Assembly: GCA_037074705.1 (NCBI GenBank)
Contig: CM073590.1
Location: forward strand, 768,001-832,000
DNA length: 64,000 nt
Direction of reading: 5' to 3'
Origin: Zhengitettix transpicula
Taxonomy: Eukaryota; Arthropoda; Insecta; Orthoptera; Tetrigidae
A program made the translations under genes and the position numbers. Shown here piece by piece: positions 13,767 through 24,774 of the stretch; within the stretch, counting starts at the first letter, position 1, and each line of letters begins with the position of its first letter. The notes beneath the pieces are model-generated. The model did no database searches and was not told where the DNA came from. It was given only the letters and a program-made list of their open reading frames with translations.

Positions 13767-15027
13767 ACTTTTTTCAGAATAGGAAAATAATTATATGGAT
13801 AACATTAGCTGAATAGTACATTCACTCGAAACCAGAAGGCGTCCAAACTCCCCAAAGGTTTCGCTTTGCCCTTTTCTACCCCGCTCAAATTAAAATTTGA
13901 TGATATATCTGCATGCTAAATCATAGAAACACTATGTTCTGCTTTCGCTACAAGTAATTTGCTGAAAATAAATATACTTATAAGAATCATGCCTAACATT
14001 AAATCAAACATAACGACAATGTCGTTTGACATTATTCCAATTATTATTAGATGCTAAGTTAGCCCTATGTAAACAATTAAATTCTTTAAAGACAATCGAC
14101 ATTCTTAAGTCCAACAGTCCATTATTTGAACCCTTTCGTGAAAACATTATAGTTATATGTTGATGTTTATCAATCCATCAGGATTTGTGTACTATTTAAA
14201 TAGATCGATGAATACACAGCTCAGAGTTCGGCTTATTATACTGATGTGTATATGTAGTGAAGGCTTAGATTGACTTAAATTGATTGTAGAATATACATTT
14301 ATACCATCAGCGTTTCAAGACTTGCATGTTTATATCTGCATGCTCTTAAGCAGATGGAAATATTTATTCTTCAATTAAGGATCCATATGTATTAAATTTG
14401 TTGACTTCTATTGCTCCGCGTATATTATAGTTTATTGATCGCCACTCTCAATGTCATATCTCAGTACTTTGTAAATGTAATCAATTAACTGATTTATATA
14501 CAAACAACACTCTATGCTTTTCTATTTTCCTGTCTCAAGTTCCTTAGTAATTATTCCCCTTAGTTTTTAACCGAAACTAAAAGCTTTTTCTCATATTTCC
14601 ATCTTACACAGTTTACCATTTCTTTTAACTTACAATTTAACAGCAACTAAAAACCATTTCTTATAAAATTTCCATCTTATTGTTTTTATTATTTCATTTA
14701 ACCAACAACATTATTCCACCTTTCTCCGTCCGGAAATTTCACTATTTTCAGTTGTGTCGCGCTCGAATCGACTGTGTCTGAAGCGACCAAGTTAAATTAT
14801 TTATGCTAAAAGGCGACCACTGTCACCAAGTATGAAGCATGTCTCAAGCGACTACTCATTTTTACCCCATTTTTATGTCGTTATCACGTGATATTAGTAA
14901 AATAAACGTATTTTGAGATTTATATAAAATATATTGTTCTCGTCCATTCTCGAAAGAATAGCTTTTTCTATAAAAGTGTAACAGTTAAGAAATTAAGCTT
15001 AGAATATTTTATTGTTACCTACTACCA
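13767..15027. other. Intergenic, nothing recognised
   Basis: AT-rich sequence with no open frame over 60 codons and no shared repeat noticed. Confidence 0.5.
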
Positions 15028-15547
15028 TTTTTTAGAGTAACTGGCTACATGAGGGTAATCCACGTGGTGGAAACTTCCCTTTAATAGCATCGCGAGGGAT
15101 TTGAAAGGGAGGATGCGGAAGGGTAGAGGAAGGTACCAAAGTGTTAACTAGATACCCCGGGTTATAATTTAAGGATCCTACTCAACATTTGCCTAAAAGT
15201 GATGCAGGATAAACTCAAGAAAACTTGCATCATGTAAGCACTTGGACTTGTGCTACGCTGTTCCGTTGGCGGGAGAGGGGTTTGCTGTGGGGACGCAGCA
15301 TTCCCCTCTCTGTGCCTTGACCAGTTTAGGAGGCAGCTGGCCGACTATTCCAATGGGAATAGCGGACAACTCTTACCGTATGGCCAAGTTCTGCGACCCC
15401 GGAACATACACCTCTCAAAACAGGCCGAGGTGCCTCGGCATATGGGAACCTTAGTTCAAAAAACCATAGAGATGTGAAAGCATTCCCTAAGGTAGACTCC
15501 GCCAGAGCTCTCTGGGAAGGTTTACCTGCGAGAGAATTCTCTCACAT
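15028..15547 (-). repeat. WR-1 repeat, near full length
   Basis: This is a near-complete copy of the commonest dispersed repeat of the window. On the minus strand it runs from a CCTGCGAGA-type hairpin at the 5' end to an A-run (the T-run at 15028-15033 on plus). It includes the small palindromes GCCGAGG/CCTCGGC and CTATTCC/GGAATAG. The tail (…CTACATGAGGGTAATCC on plus) is of the subfamily-A type. The strand opposite the tail carries an open frame at 15242-15454 shared with other copies. Confidence 0.9.
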
Positions 15548-16365
15548 GCTTAGTCGTCCCATCCCCCATCGATCTAATAATCGCACTCATCCGTCTTTAA
15601 GAGCAACTTTCCAGCCCCAACAGCAAGAGGTTCTATATGCTTATCCGAGCTTTGAAGTCGTCGTTGTTCCTTGATACAGATCTAATTTTGTGTTGGAAGT
15701 CACTTCGTCGTCAAGTCTTGCGGATGTTGTTGCATGTAGTAGGAACATGGAGGCATCCTGGGTCCTAAATGGGAAGCTGCAATCACTCAGACACAGTAGG
15801 GCGACTGAATACAAATAGATCTACTTCATTGTTGCCCTTATTCTCCAGGAGTATAAATGATCTGGATAGAGTAAAAGACACTGGAGGATCAGACATTCGC
15901 ACGACGATATGAACTATTATATATAGATTTATTTGATTTCTCCATAAAGATGGCTAGTGAAATACAATAAACATAAATAATTGTAGACCCGTAAATCACA
16001 TAACATTTTCTATAATGAAGCAAGTCATATGAAATAGAAGAAAAATTACACCGCTGTAAGACAACGTGAGACACGGGAAAACCGTACAGTTCAGTAGACT
16101 TAACAGAATACGTAAATATTTTGTCGAGGCAGTTGGTATCCATAGGTATTCTGTAGGTAGTGGAAAGAAACCTTGAAACTCCTGGCTACCAATTGAATCT
16201 GAAAGAAAGATGGGTTCCAGAAGACTTGAGTAAAACATCTGTAAAGTTATTCACAGCAATATTCAATAATTAGTAAATTAAAATAATAGAATAGTCTATA
16301 GAAACACTCCAGCTAAAGTAGTATTCAGAATTATTTGCAACATTAACGGCAATAAGTGAATTGAA
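15548..16365. other. Unassigned sequence beside WR-1
   Basis: 15550-15800 has higher GC than its surroundings but no convincing coding frame. Two overlapping minus-strand frames at 15889-16238 (84 and 80 codons) have no recognisable motif. Confidence 0.35.
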
Positions 16366-16455
16366 ATTAAGAAATATAAAAAACTTGGTGTTAAATGTAT
16401 ACCAATTGGATAGGTAAATAGCCAAATAACAGACAAAAATAAGTATTAAATTGCT
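16366..16455 (-). mobile_element. Penelope-type 3' terminal fragment
   Basis: Minus-strand reading gives TTTTTGTCTGTTATTTGGCT followed by ATTTACCTATCCAATTGG, matching the terminal block of the foldback elements at 16.8, 44.1 and 54.7 kb. It is only about 90 bp long, with no ribozyme-like boxes. Confidence 0.5.
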
Positions 16456-16754
16456 TTCATTTATAAATTATGAAAATATTATATTATATACAATTTTATT
16501 AATATTTAACGATTTTAATATTATAATTTGTAATTAACTACCCAAATATTAATCAACTTGTCTTTTTATTCCCGGAACCAAAAGCGATATGTTTCTCTTA
16601 TACTTTCACAAATCAGAATTTTAAACCTTCCAGGGACTATAAAATGAATCTTATGGTTACGATTCAATAGCGGCCAACATAAAAGCATGTTCGTAGAAAA
16701 CATCACATAGAGAATGAGTGAGTCAAGCAAAGTGTTAGTCCAATAACATCTTAA

Positions 16755-17100
16755 TATGCATTACATAAATTATATTATTAATTAGAGAAAATAGCCAAAT
16801 AACAGATAGAATGAACTGATAATCTAAAAACCATACAAAGTTGCTGGAATCCTTGTTCCTTTCGTTAGTACATTAAAAACATCGTGAGTACGTCACAACA
16901 GCACAATCCAGTATACGAACTCAAAAGCTTTGAATCGTGCGATTGTGTCCTACTCACGATTCTTGTGCTTTCAATCACCTGACGTAAGAACACAAGTATT
17001 CCAGAAACGTTGTGTGGGTATTTATATCATAACTTCATTTTGGCTATTATTTAACAATTGTTACAATTAGTATATTTTTAACACAGATGTCTTATATTTT
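16755..17100. mobile_element. Foldback element from Penelope-type ends
   Basis: Two copies of the same terminal block face outward. The left one (about 16775-16875, minus) contains GATTCCAGCAACTTTG and CTGTTATTTGGCTA. The right one (about 16975-17095, plus) contains CCTGACG (16978-16984), then CCAGAAACGTTGTGTGG, then TTTGGCTATTATT. The centre is unrelated sequence containing GAATCGTG/CACGATTC. The arms match the 3' end of the Penelope-like element at 24.8 kb, so this looks like an inverted pair of its terminal repeats with no coding region. Confidence 0.6.
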
Positions 17101-17537
17101 AATTTTAAATTATATTATGTATTACGTTGCAATTATCACATTCACTCACGAGAGGATAACATAAAAGCGATATAGTTCAGAAATTAAGTTTAGAATATTT
17201 TCCTTTTACGAATTTTATTTATTTCCTATTCTAAAAGATCGGCTGTGGAAATAATTTATGAAACAGTCGCCTATGTTTCGGGGCTTTCGAAAACCTATTT
17301 TGGACTGCTTACATAATTTGGGGAAGCATTGACCGAAGTGTTTAGAGGTAAAACAAGATAATGTTGAGAAATAAAAGTGCATGTTTTTTGTTCTTTGTAA
17401 GTATTAATTAACTCACTGGCGTTTTACATATAATTGTTAATTCGAAGTTGCTATTATTACAGGTGTTATAATGAAACCCTTACACAATTACTAATCTAGA
17501 TACAGTCTAGATTGTTTGACGTTCAAAACACGGGTTG

Positions 17538-17831
17538 ATCTCTCGCAGTTACCATTGGAATAGTCGGCCAGCTGCCTCCTAAACTGGTCGATGCACAGCA
17601 AACTCCTCTCCCGACCTACCTAATGCAGGTTTTTCTAGGGTTTGTCCTGCATTTCTTTAGGCGAATGCCGGGTAGGATCCTTAAAATATAGCCCGGGGGC
17701 CCTAGTTAACTCTTGGCTACCTTCCTCTACCCTTCCACATCCCCTTTTCAAATCCCTTTCCTACGCTATAAGAGGGGAGTTGCCACTATGTAGATTACCC
17801 TATACTTAGCCTGTCTACACCCAAAAAAAAA
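17538..17831 (+). repeat. WR-1 repeat, internally deleted
   Basis: It begins with TCTCTCGCAG from the WR-1 5' hairpin and jumps directly to CATTGGAATAGTCGGCC, so about 170 bp are missing. A second gap removes the segment around the ATCGGAAGGGCGTGG motif. It ends in the subfamily-B tail (CCTATACTTAGCCTGTCTAC) and an A-run at 17823-17831. Confidence 0.88.
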
Positions 17832-18345
17832 GAATGACTGTTTTTAATAACAAAAAATTTATAATTATTTTTTTATTAATTATCATTATTATATATTATA
17901 ATTAATTTTTATCTAACAGCACAAATTTTCTGTACTAATTTGTACCCTCTTTAACTTGCCCGTGGATACTTTCAAATAATAATTTACCCGTTTTTAAGTC
18001 AAAAAAGTGTAAAACCTTAACCATATCCAGCCTAATAAAACGTTTATAACATAAAGACACGTCTTTCGAACAGTAATACTGCAGAATGAAGAGAGTACTA
18101 ATATGTACAGAAATGTAGTGCAGTTAAATAACAATAAATAAAAACACTGTTTAATAAAATTTTGTTTCGAATTATAAAAATGTTTGTTAATTTATTTATA
18201 CTATATTTTGTTACAAATATTTTAGCCCTCCTGTACACAATATATAAAGCTATTTAACAATACTAAATAGGTTAATACATTTAAAACCGTTCAAGTTGCT
18301 CATATTATACAAAACCCTGCATGTTTGAAGATTTTTTATACACTA
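17832..18345. other. Intergenic, nothing recognised
   Basis: Very AT-rich; no frame or repeat of note. Confidence 0.5.
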
Positions 18346-18349
18346 TATG

Positions 18350-18620
18350 AAGCTGAGACAAAGGCCAGTTGAGGATTTCCCTTATGCGACATCACGCCGC
18401 TACGTTCTCCCTGCTCGGGGCGCTGAGACGAATGACAAGTGCCTCGCACCTGCACTTCAACAAAATTTAGGGGCTCCGGAGGAACCTTTCGCCCACGCGT
18501 AAATCGTCTTCACTATTCTAGGAAGCAGCATCCATCCCGCTCTGGCCTGGCTTGACACTGCCAACGGCATTTATCTGCCTGATCATTCTTCCGGCAGGCA
18601 CTACACCAGACACGAAAATA
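18350..18620. other. GC-richer unassigned block
   Basis: This block (ACATCACGCCGCTACG through CTTCCGGCAGGCACTACACC) is clearly richer in GC than its surroundings. It has no long open frame on either strand and no match to the other repeats here. It could be untranslated exon sequence, a regulatory region or an unrecognised repeat. Confidence 0.25.
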
Positions 18621-20165
18621 GCACTTCTATAAAATCACGATATAACTTGTGAAAACTAAATGATGATTTGTACTGGATTCTTCATGAGATGGTGACTATT
18701 GTGATTCACTTGAGATTGAGTTACACTGAAATTGGAAAGAATAAGGCCTGTAATACAGCTGTGACAACATAGAATAATTAAGATGGTCCTCTCGCATTAT
18801 TTCTAAGAACGGTAAAAAAGGCTGTGATTTAATTAATACCTTCGTTGCGTTAGTATTTTCAATTCAGGCTCTTAAAATCGATATGATTGGAAATCAGGAT
18901 TAATTTAGTGAGTTCGAAATCTTATGAATTAATAAACACAGGACGCCTCAAAGTTTCAACTATTTCAGTACACAATAAAACAATAAAAGTGATTGTTATT
19001 ATTATGTATTGATAGAAATACACAGGTAATAAAAGATATTTAACTTTTTAAAAATAACACGTTTCGAATGACGCCCACTTCGTTGGTGACTATTCTCAAA
19101 CCTTCAGCTGAAATAATTTGATCGTTTTGACACACACTGTACAATACAGTTATTTCGAATACATAGTGATGACAAATATTTATGTATCGTCACCTTTTAT
19201 GTGGATTAGTATTTGTATTTTGGTAGACAAGCATATAATATTACAAGGACACAAAAATTATTGCTGTAAATTGACGACCCTTCATTACTTTGGGACTCTA
19301 ATGTTTATACTTGAGCAAAGCTTTGTACCGAACCTGAGAGTTATGTGTTCTATTCTCCTAAAAGTGTCTTTATACATTTTGATCGAAGTTCATTCACATG
19401 GCGGATTTTGTGACACAAATTTGTGGGTAAATCTTGGGAGAAGGAACAAAGGTTGGCTGGCCTGCAGGAACAGAATGTCTTCATCGCCGCCGGACGTGTA
19501 GGTGTCACAGACGGCAGCTGTGTGATATCTCCTCCGTTATTTAGGAACGCGTTCTGCAAAACCTGGCCTGGGACAAGGTCTTTCTGCAAACTCTCAACGG
19601 TCGAATCGGATAAAAAGCGATGTCCAACTCAGTATACGGATCAAAATTCAAAACATTCATTGAAGGCAGCTTCAAATAAAGATTCGACATCAGAAAATTA
19701 TATTATAATACAAAATATATATATATTGTTTCGTTATGTGCCTGCGTAATAGCAATATATATATATAGACCCGAATGTTTTGTTTTCAGAAACACTTTGA
19801 TCGTTCCCAATTGACAACGTTCTTAATAAAATATACTGTGTTGGAACGAGTAAATTGCGCCACAAATCGAACCTCACTACATTTTTTTCTTTTTTAGACC
19901 AATAAAGTAGTGGTTGATAATATATTAATAAGACAAGAAATAATAAATAATTCATGGAAATGACAAAATAAGTGAAAATAATGGATGTATTTAGTAGCGT
20001 AAGGGATTTAATGGTAACTAAGGCTTGAAGAGAAAAAACGATATCGTTAAATTTTTGTAATGAAATGAAATATAAACATTTAAAAGATCAATAAGTTAAC
20101 AATGCATTAATTTTGTTCTCATTGTAGTTGAGCTTATATTAGGTTTACTGCATGAAGAAATTTCG
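18621..20165. other. Intergenic, nothing assigned
   Basis: The frames at 19118-19501 (127 codons, plus) and 19423-19749 (108 codons, plus) overlap in different frames. The second has a plausible stretch (VFIAAGRVGVTDGSCVISPP), but I recognise no domain, and an opposing minus frame covers the same bases. Confidence 0.3.
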
Positions 20166-20167
20166 CA

Positions 20168-20250
20168 CAGGGATGGTTGAGATGGAAGAGCGCCTGCACG
20201 CTAAGCCGGAGGTTCCAGGTTTGATTCTGGCTCCGACGTTATCCATCCTG
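20168..20250 (+). mobile_element. tRNA-like SINE head or tRNA pseudogene
   Basis: GGATGGTTGAGATGGAAGAG resembles a tRNA 5' half with A box, and GGTTTGATTCTGGCTCC matches a B box with one change (GGTTTGATTC for GGTTCGATTC). The spacing is that of a tRNA. The 5' and 3' ends do not form a clean acceptor stem, so a SINE head or pseudogene is more likely than a functional tRNA. Confidence 0.45.
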
Positions 20251-22435
20251 ATATTTTAATCCAATTATAGAAGATACATTGAATAATTACAGGTAGAAAT
20301 TGTATTGTAAAATTAATAATTGTAAATTTAGACGTTTTTAAATTACATGATGAATTAATTATTTGTTTTTGTGTCAATTGTGAAGAAGTGATTTACATTG
20401 GTTTAAAAGTCGATGCGGGTTACTCAGTCAAATGAATCAGAAGAACGATCGAAAATTTTTAAATTTAATTGACACTTCTTACTGGCTCCCGTAAACCAAA
20501 TATCGTATTTAAAAAAGCGTTTTGGGTATTTCGAGGATTTTTTCGACGCACATTCCACGCTGGTCGGAGTGGAAATTACAGTAAAAGTGCAGATATACGG
20601 TGCACCCAGTTGTGTTGTTCAGTGTGGTTAAATAAAAGTGTACTTTAAATTCGTGCGACGAAAAGTTGAGTGAGTTAATTAATACATTGAAGTCTGGCGT
20701 CTGCATTCAGACCTTGGATTAGTTGCCCATGAGATCGTATTTAGTCTACGGAAGAGCCGACCACAACCGACTAAAAAAAAATAAAACCATACTCTTTCCC
20801 TACATTTCAAATCTTCAAAAAGGTGACCACGACGGCCAAAACTGCGCTTCTGTGAAGCCAGTTTGTTAATTATGACCATCAAAACTAAAGAGTTTGTTTT
20901 AATGTTAAACAATTTAAGAATCAAGAATTATTTTGAGTGTTTTAAATTTTGAATAAAGCAAAACAAAATTGATTTCATATCTTCATTTTAATTTTTTTAT
21001 AAACTCAAAAAGAAACGTAGTGCTTGGAATTTTTAAATAATTCAATGTTAGATTTTGGTTATATTGAAACTTATTAAAATGTGATTATTTATTAAAAAAT
21101 TTTGAAGTTAATTAACCTTAAAGAGTGAAATAATCAAAACATTTTATATATTCAGTCAAGTTGCCTATAATCATTTCGAATAAATTTCTAATTTTTGCCT
21201 TTCCAATAATACTAAAGAAATTAAAATATATAATGTAATTGATTTTTCATTCCGAAATTTTTTATTCAGCTTACTAATTATTTTATTTAATTTTTTCTAT
21301 AGAAATTCAAATATCATTAAATTTCAATCTATGAATATGAAACAATTTGGTTTGAAAATCTTAAAATTTATTTATAACAGCTAAATTAATTTTATTTTGG
21401 ATATTATTAACGTTTCAAAAGATATGTAAATTTTGCAAATAGGAATAACAAGCTAATTAAAAATCAATCCCAAAGTTTATAATTCCAACAGAGACATTTA
21501 ATTTGATTGGGTTGGCTAATATTATAACAGTAAACAAGAAACGTAAATTGTATTTACTGTGAAATATTATTTTGTTCCCACTTAGTTAGAATATAACTTT
21601 GCAATTAAATTATTTGCAAGATATAATTCATTTATCCAATTCAACCGTTAAAAGTCATATATCTATTTTTATAAATTTTGACTACCCCTCATTTTATATG
21701 AAATGCTGTACAGAACGTGCTGGAATTAGGAAATAATTTATGACAAAGCGATCACGATTCACTCGAACATTTTCTTATGGTTAATCCGATCAGAATTGTA
21801 TTAATCAATCTAGTCATAAATAACTCGTCTGGAGATATTAAGACAAGATAATAGAAAAACCTGTTTACATTTGAGTGATTAAACTATTCAGTTACTGGGT
21901 AAAATGCCAGAATTCACTTAATTATACACTAATTTAAAATGTGGTATAGAATCTTTGCTATGTATTGTCAATTATTAATTCATGGTGTTAATAGAAAATG
22001 AGTATTAATTAAATATATATGATTACATATCATTGTAATCATTTCTCCTTATGAAATTAAATATATTGCCTCTATTGTTCTATTCAGACAATGGCGAGAG
22101 CATTTGAACGTCAGCCAAGTTCGAAAGTTTCGCATTTGACCTTTCTTTCTGGCTCATATAGATAGCATGAATTTTTAAATGTGAGTTGTACTAAGAAACA
22201 AGCTATGAAATAAAATTAATAAAATATTACTAGATAATCATATTAGAATGTAATTGAATAATACTTAATTATATTACGAATACGATAAAAGATTTATGAC
22301 AAGCGAATGCCTGCATTTATAATACAGTATTTAAAATTCTTTATTATTTTCTTTATATCAGTAAAACTCCCTAACTTAAGTCGTTTAATCGTTGACTTCA
22401 TTATTTTGCAGTTGTTACTTGTTGTAGCTGACATT
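20251..22435. other. AT-rich intergenic DNA, nothing recognised
   Basis: 21.0-21.7 kb is extremely AT-rich. The frames at 20509-20706 and 20679-20924 (minus) have no recognisable motif. Confidence 0.5.
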
Positions 22436-22439
22436 ATGA

Positions 22440-22545
22440 GGCGAAGTAATCCAGAAATGAAATTTTTTAGATATTTTAATGAAGTGAATTCGATTTAATT
22501 ATTGATTTAGTATATTTTTAATATTGTTAAATCTACATGAATGAA
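22440..22545 (+). repeat. Direct repeat, partner at 26125-26225
   Basis: It shares TTTTTAGATATTTTAATGAA, then GTGAAT[T/C]CGATTTAATT, then TATATTTTTAATATTGTTAA with 26125-26225. The two copies lie 3.7 kb apart and bracket the LTR and Penelope insertions. The final block resembles the Penelope-type terminal ATTAGTATATTTTTAA, so both may be old element ends. Confidence 0.7.
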
Positions 22546-22659
22546 GGAAATTATTTTCAAACACTTGTATTGTATATATTACAAAATGTTATCTACGTAT
22601 TAACTCCATCAGAATATTTAACTTGTGTATTTAATCACTGATTTATTCTGTTTATAATT

Positions 22660-22726
22660 GAAACCTATTTATTTTTCATAAGTTCAATTTGTTACTGTTA
22701 AATTATGCGTTTTAATTATTGTAATA
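22660..22726 (+). repeat. Inverted repeat arm, partner at 25946-26012
   Basis: Reads AAACCTATTTATTTTTCATA, then AGTTCAATTTGTTACTG and TTAAATTATGCGTTTTAATT. The reverse complement of 25946-26012 is nearly identical, with about 2 mismatches in 65 bp. The two arms face each other across 3.2 kb. Confidence 0.8.
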
Positions 22727-22936
22727 AAAAATGCTAGCAATCGGAGGCGACGATAAAGGGAATCGGAGCGTAAATTATGATTATGGCGTACGAAGTGAAG
22801 TTTAAGAAACACGCTATTGCGCGAGAGTTCCTGATCATATGTGGAGATCCTGCCTGATTGCCGTTCGTTGGTTCGAGAACAGAGAACAATTAAATTAAGA
22901 ATGTGCCAATTTACTTTATATGCAGTATGAGGTCAA

Positions 22937-22942
22937 ATTACG

Positions 22943-22980
<38 letters not shown>
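22937..22980. repeat. (AT)n microsatellite
   Basis: About 20 AT units. Two further tracts lie at 23179-23208 and 23907-23943. Confidence 0.95.
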
Positions 22981-22982
<2 letters not shown>

Positions 22983-23169
22983 CAGTGGCCGGAGACGCTC
23001 GGCAAAAAGATATCGAAAGTTCGAAACTGGAAGCCGAGAGACCATGAGACTAAGACGAAAGGCCGTCAAAAATACATTATCAGAGTTTCACATAACAGAA
23101 TCTAGAGTTCAATATGAGAAGGATAGTAAAAGTTAAAGTAAGGGAGACGACACCCTAAAATATCATTTG

Positions 23170-23178
<9 letters not shown>

Positions 23179-23208
<30 letters not shown>
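23179..23208. repeat. (TA)n microsatellite abutting the LTR
   Basis: About 15 TA units that end exactly where the TG of the LTR begins. Confidence 0.92.
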
Positions 23209-23211
<3 letters not shown>

Positions 23212-23825
23212 AGTGAGTAACAACCTTAAGTGGCCGCCCTTGTGTCCGCGGGCCTGAGAAGGAATACATTAAACGAGCACGTGTGCCTGCCCGAGAGGCC
23301 CCAAGAAGCCGCGGGTACGCGTCCCCTTTTTTTTGCATTGTTTGGGAGGGCGGAGTACGAATATATACTCCAAACCCGGGTGAAAGAGGAGAGACGCAGG
23401 CAGACCGACAGATAGAGGACGGAAAGTGGAGTGAGAGAGGTAGCCAACAAAGGTTTTTTGGAGAGACGTCCATCGCGGGGAGGCCGAAGAAGGAGATCGT
23501 GTGCTGCTTACTACAAGACCAGTGATCCACTGCAAGTCGGCTGACGCCACAAGTTAAGGTAAGGATCACCATTTCTGTAAAGTGCCTTCAAAAGTCGAAT
23601 TTATTTACTCAGTGCGGAAATAGGCTCTGTCTTGAATAGCTACCGAGCTGCCAACATTACCGTGTTGAGAAGGAGGATTTTATAACCAAGCCGGAGCTAA
23701 TGATAATTTTTTTTGCAGACCAATGTATATCTGCTGGCGCCCAATAATATTTTTTTAATGTATTTTTGTATTTTCATGTAATAAAGTTTTTTTTAATATT
23801 TAGTAATAAAAGGCCAATCATTACA
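23209..23825 (+). mobile_element. LTR of an LTR retrotransposon, 617 bp
   Basis: It starts TGTAGTGA and ends TCATTACA, an imperfect terminal inverted repeat (7 of 8) bounded by TG and CA as LTRs are. Inside, in order, are a GC-rich stretch, a TATA-like AATATATACTCC (about 23360), a long unique region and AATAAA-type poly(A) signals near 23783 and 23808. This order suits an LTR read on the plus strand. No second LTR is present in the window. Bases after the CA (ATAGCTCATC) do not look like a tRNA primer site, and the flanks (…ATAT and ATAG…) give at best a weak target duplication. Many short frames cover it; I regard them as shadows. Confidence 0.6.
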
Positions 23826-23827
23826 AT

Positions 23828-23904
23828 AGCTCATCTAAGATCGCTTAGATCAAAAATTTAATATTTCCTTCAAGAGCACGAAGGCAGGTCAGACGGTTCC
23901 GAAT

Positions 23905-23947
<43 letters not shown>

Positions 23948-24058
23948 GTTTAATTTAATACGGCATAGCACTCGAGCGACCATTCGGAACCGTCTGACCT
24001 GCCTTCGTGCTCTTGAAGGAAATATTAAATTTTTGATCTAAGCGATCTTAGATGAGCT
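23828..24058. repeat. Perfect 79-bp inverted repeat with (TA)n loop
   Basis: The left arm 23828-23906 (AGCTCATCTAAGATCGC … TTCCGAATGG) is the exact reverse complement of the right arm 23980-24058. I checked all 79 bases by eye. The 73-bp spacer holds a (TA)n tract at 23907-23943 and a short unique segment. The left arm begins two bases after the LTR's terminal CA. Transcribed, it would form a very stable hairpin. Confidence 0.95.
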
Positions 24059-24120
24059 GGATGGAGGCAACGCGGCCATCGCGGAACAACACGCATTAAA
24101 CCAGGCCGTCGAAAAAAACA
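23973..24120 (+). pseudogene. Possible gag-like N-terminal fragment
   Basis: From 23974 one frame reads RATIRNRLTCLRALEGNIKF and, after one TAA, AILDELDGGNAAIAEQ then HALNQAVEKNIG before a stop. The amphipathic, alpha-helical composition just downstream of an LTR suggests the start of a gag-like ORF, possibly of BEL/Pao type. The upstream part of this frame coincides with the right arm of the inverted repeat. No zinc knuckle or other diagnostic motif is present, so the identification rests on position and composition. Confidence 0.35.
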
Positions 24121-24125
24121 TTGGC

Positions 24126-24774
24126 TAAAATTGAGGAAACGTTTATATGACACTAAGACTTCATCCAAAGTTGTCTGCCTCGTATCTCAAAATACTGATA
24201 TTTGATGACAAAGAAATTTATTTAATTAATAAATATAGAAAATTTAACAAATTAATTAAAAAATATGATGCAATTTGTATGAATACACAGACATACGAGT
24301 GTAAGAAATTTTGAAAATTAAATGAGTGATTAAATGTTTAATTCTTTTTAATGCTAAGAAATATTATTTTGGCATAATAAAAAAAGTATATAAAAATTTC
24401 AAACTTGTATATATGTAAAAAAGTGTTGAATGTGAGGACGGAAAAAGGTATGGGTTTGAAAGCCAGGGGATGATAAGTAATCAAAATGATAGATGGAGTT
24501 AAAACAATTAAGAGAACCGTAAGGTCTATACTTTGCTGAAATTTTCTGAAGAGTGAGAATAATTTAAAAAAATGGATCAGAAGAATAGTAATATAGTGGG
24601 ATGAATAGATCTGTTTTTTCGGGTGTTAATAAAATTTATATAGATTTCATTGTGCACAGTCATAAGTACATTATATGTCTAAGGTTCTTTTACCGAAAGA
24701 ATTACTATATAATAAATTTCTAAGCTAGTGTGTAATGCAATAAACATAATTGTATGTAAAGAATGCATAAAGAT
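24126..24774. other. Intergenic, nothing recognised
   Basis: AT-rich sequence between the LTR-associated hairpin and the Penelope-like fragment. Confidence 0.5.

Noticed and set aside
17492..17515. Short palindrome AATCTAGA/TCTAGATT
   Set aside because: Eight-base arms in AT-rich DNA are expected by chance; it is not associated with any feature.
23177..23572. Cluster of six frames on both strands (up to 131 codons)
   Set aside because: All fall inside the 617-bp LTR. Mutual overlap on both strands and no domain indicate shadows of GC-rich non-coding sequence.
23734..23744. TGGCGCCCAA inside the 617-bp LTR as a primer-binding site
   Set aside because: It matches only about ten bases of the lysine-type site and lies 90 bp before the LTR's terminal CA, the wrong place for a primer site of this LTR.
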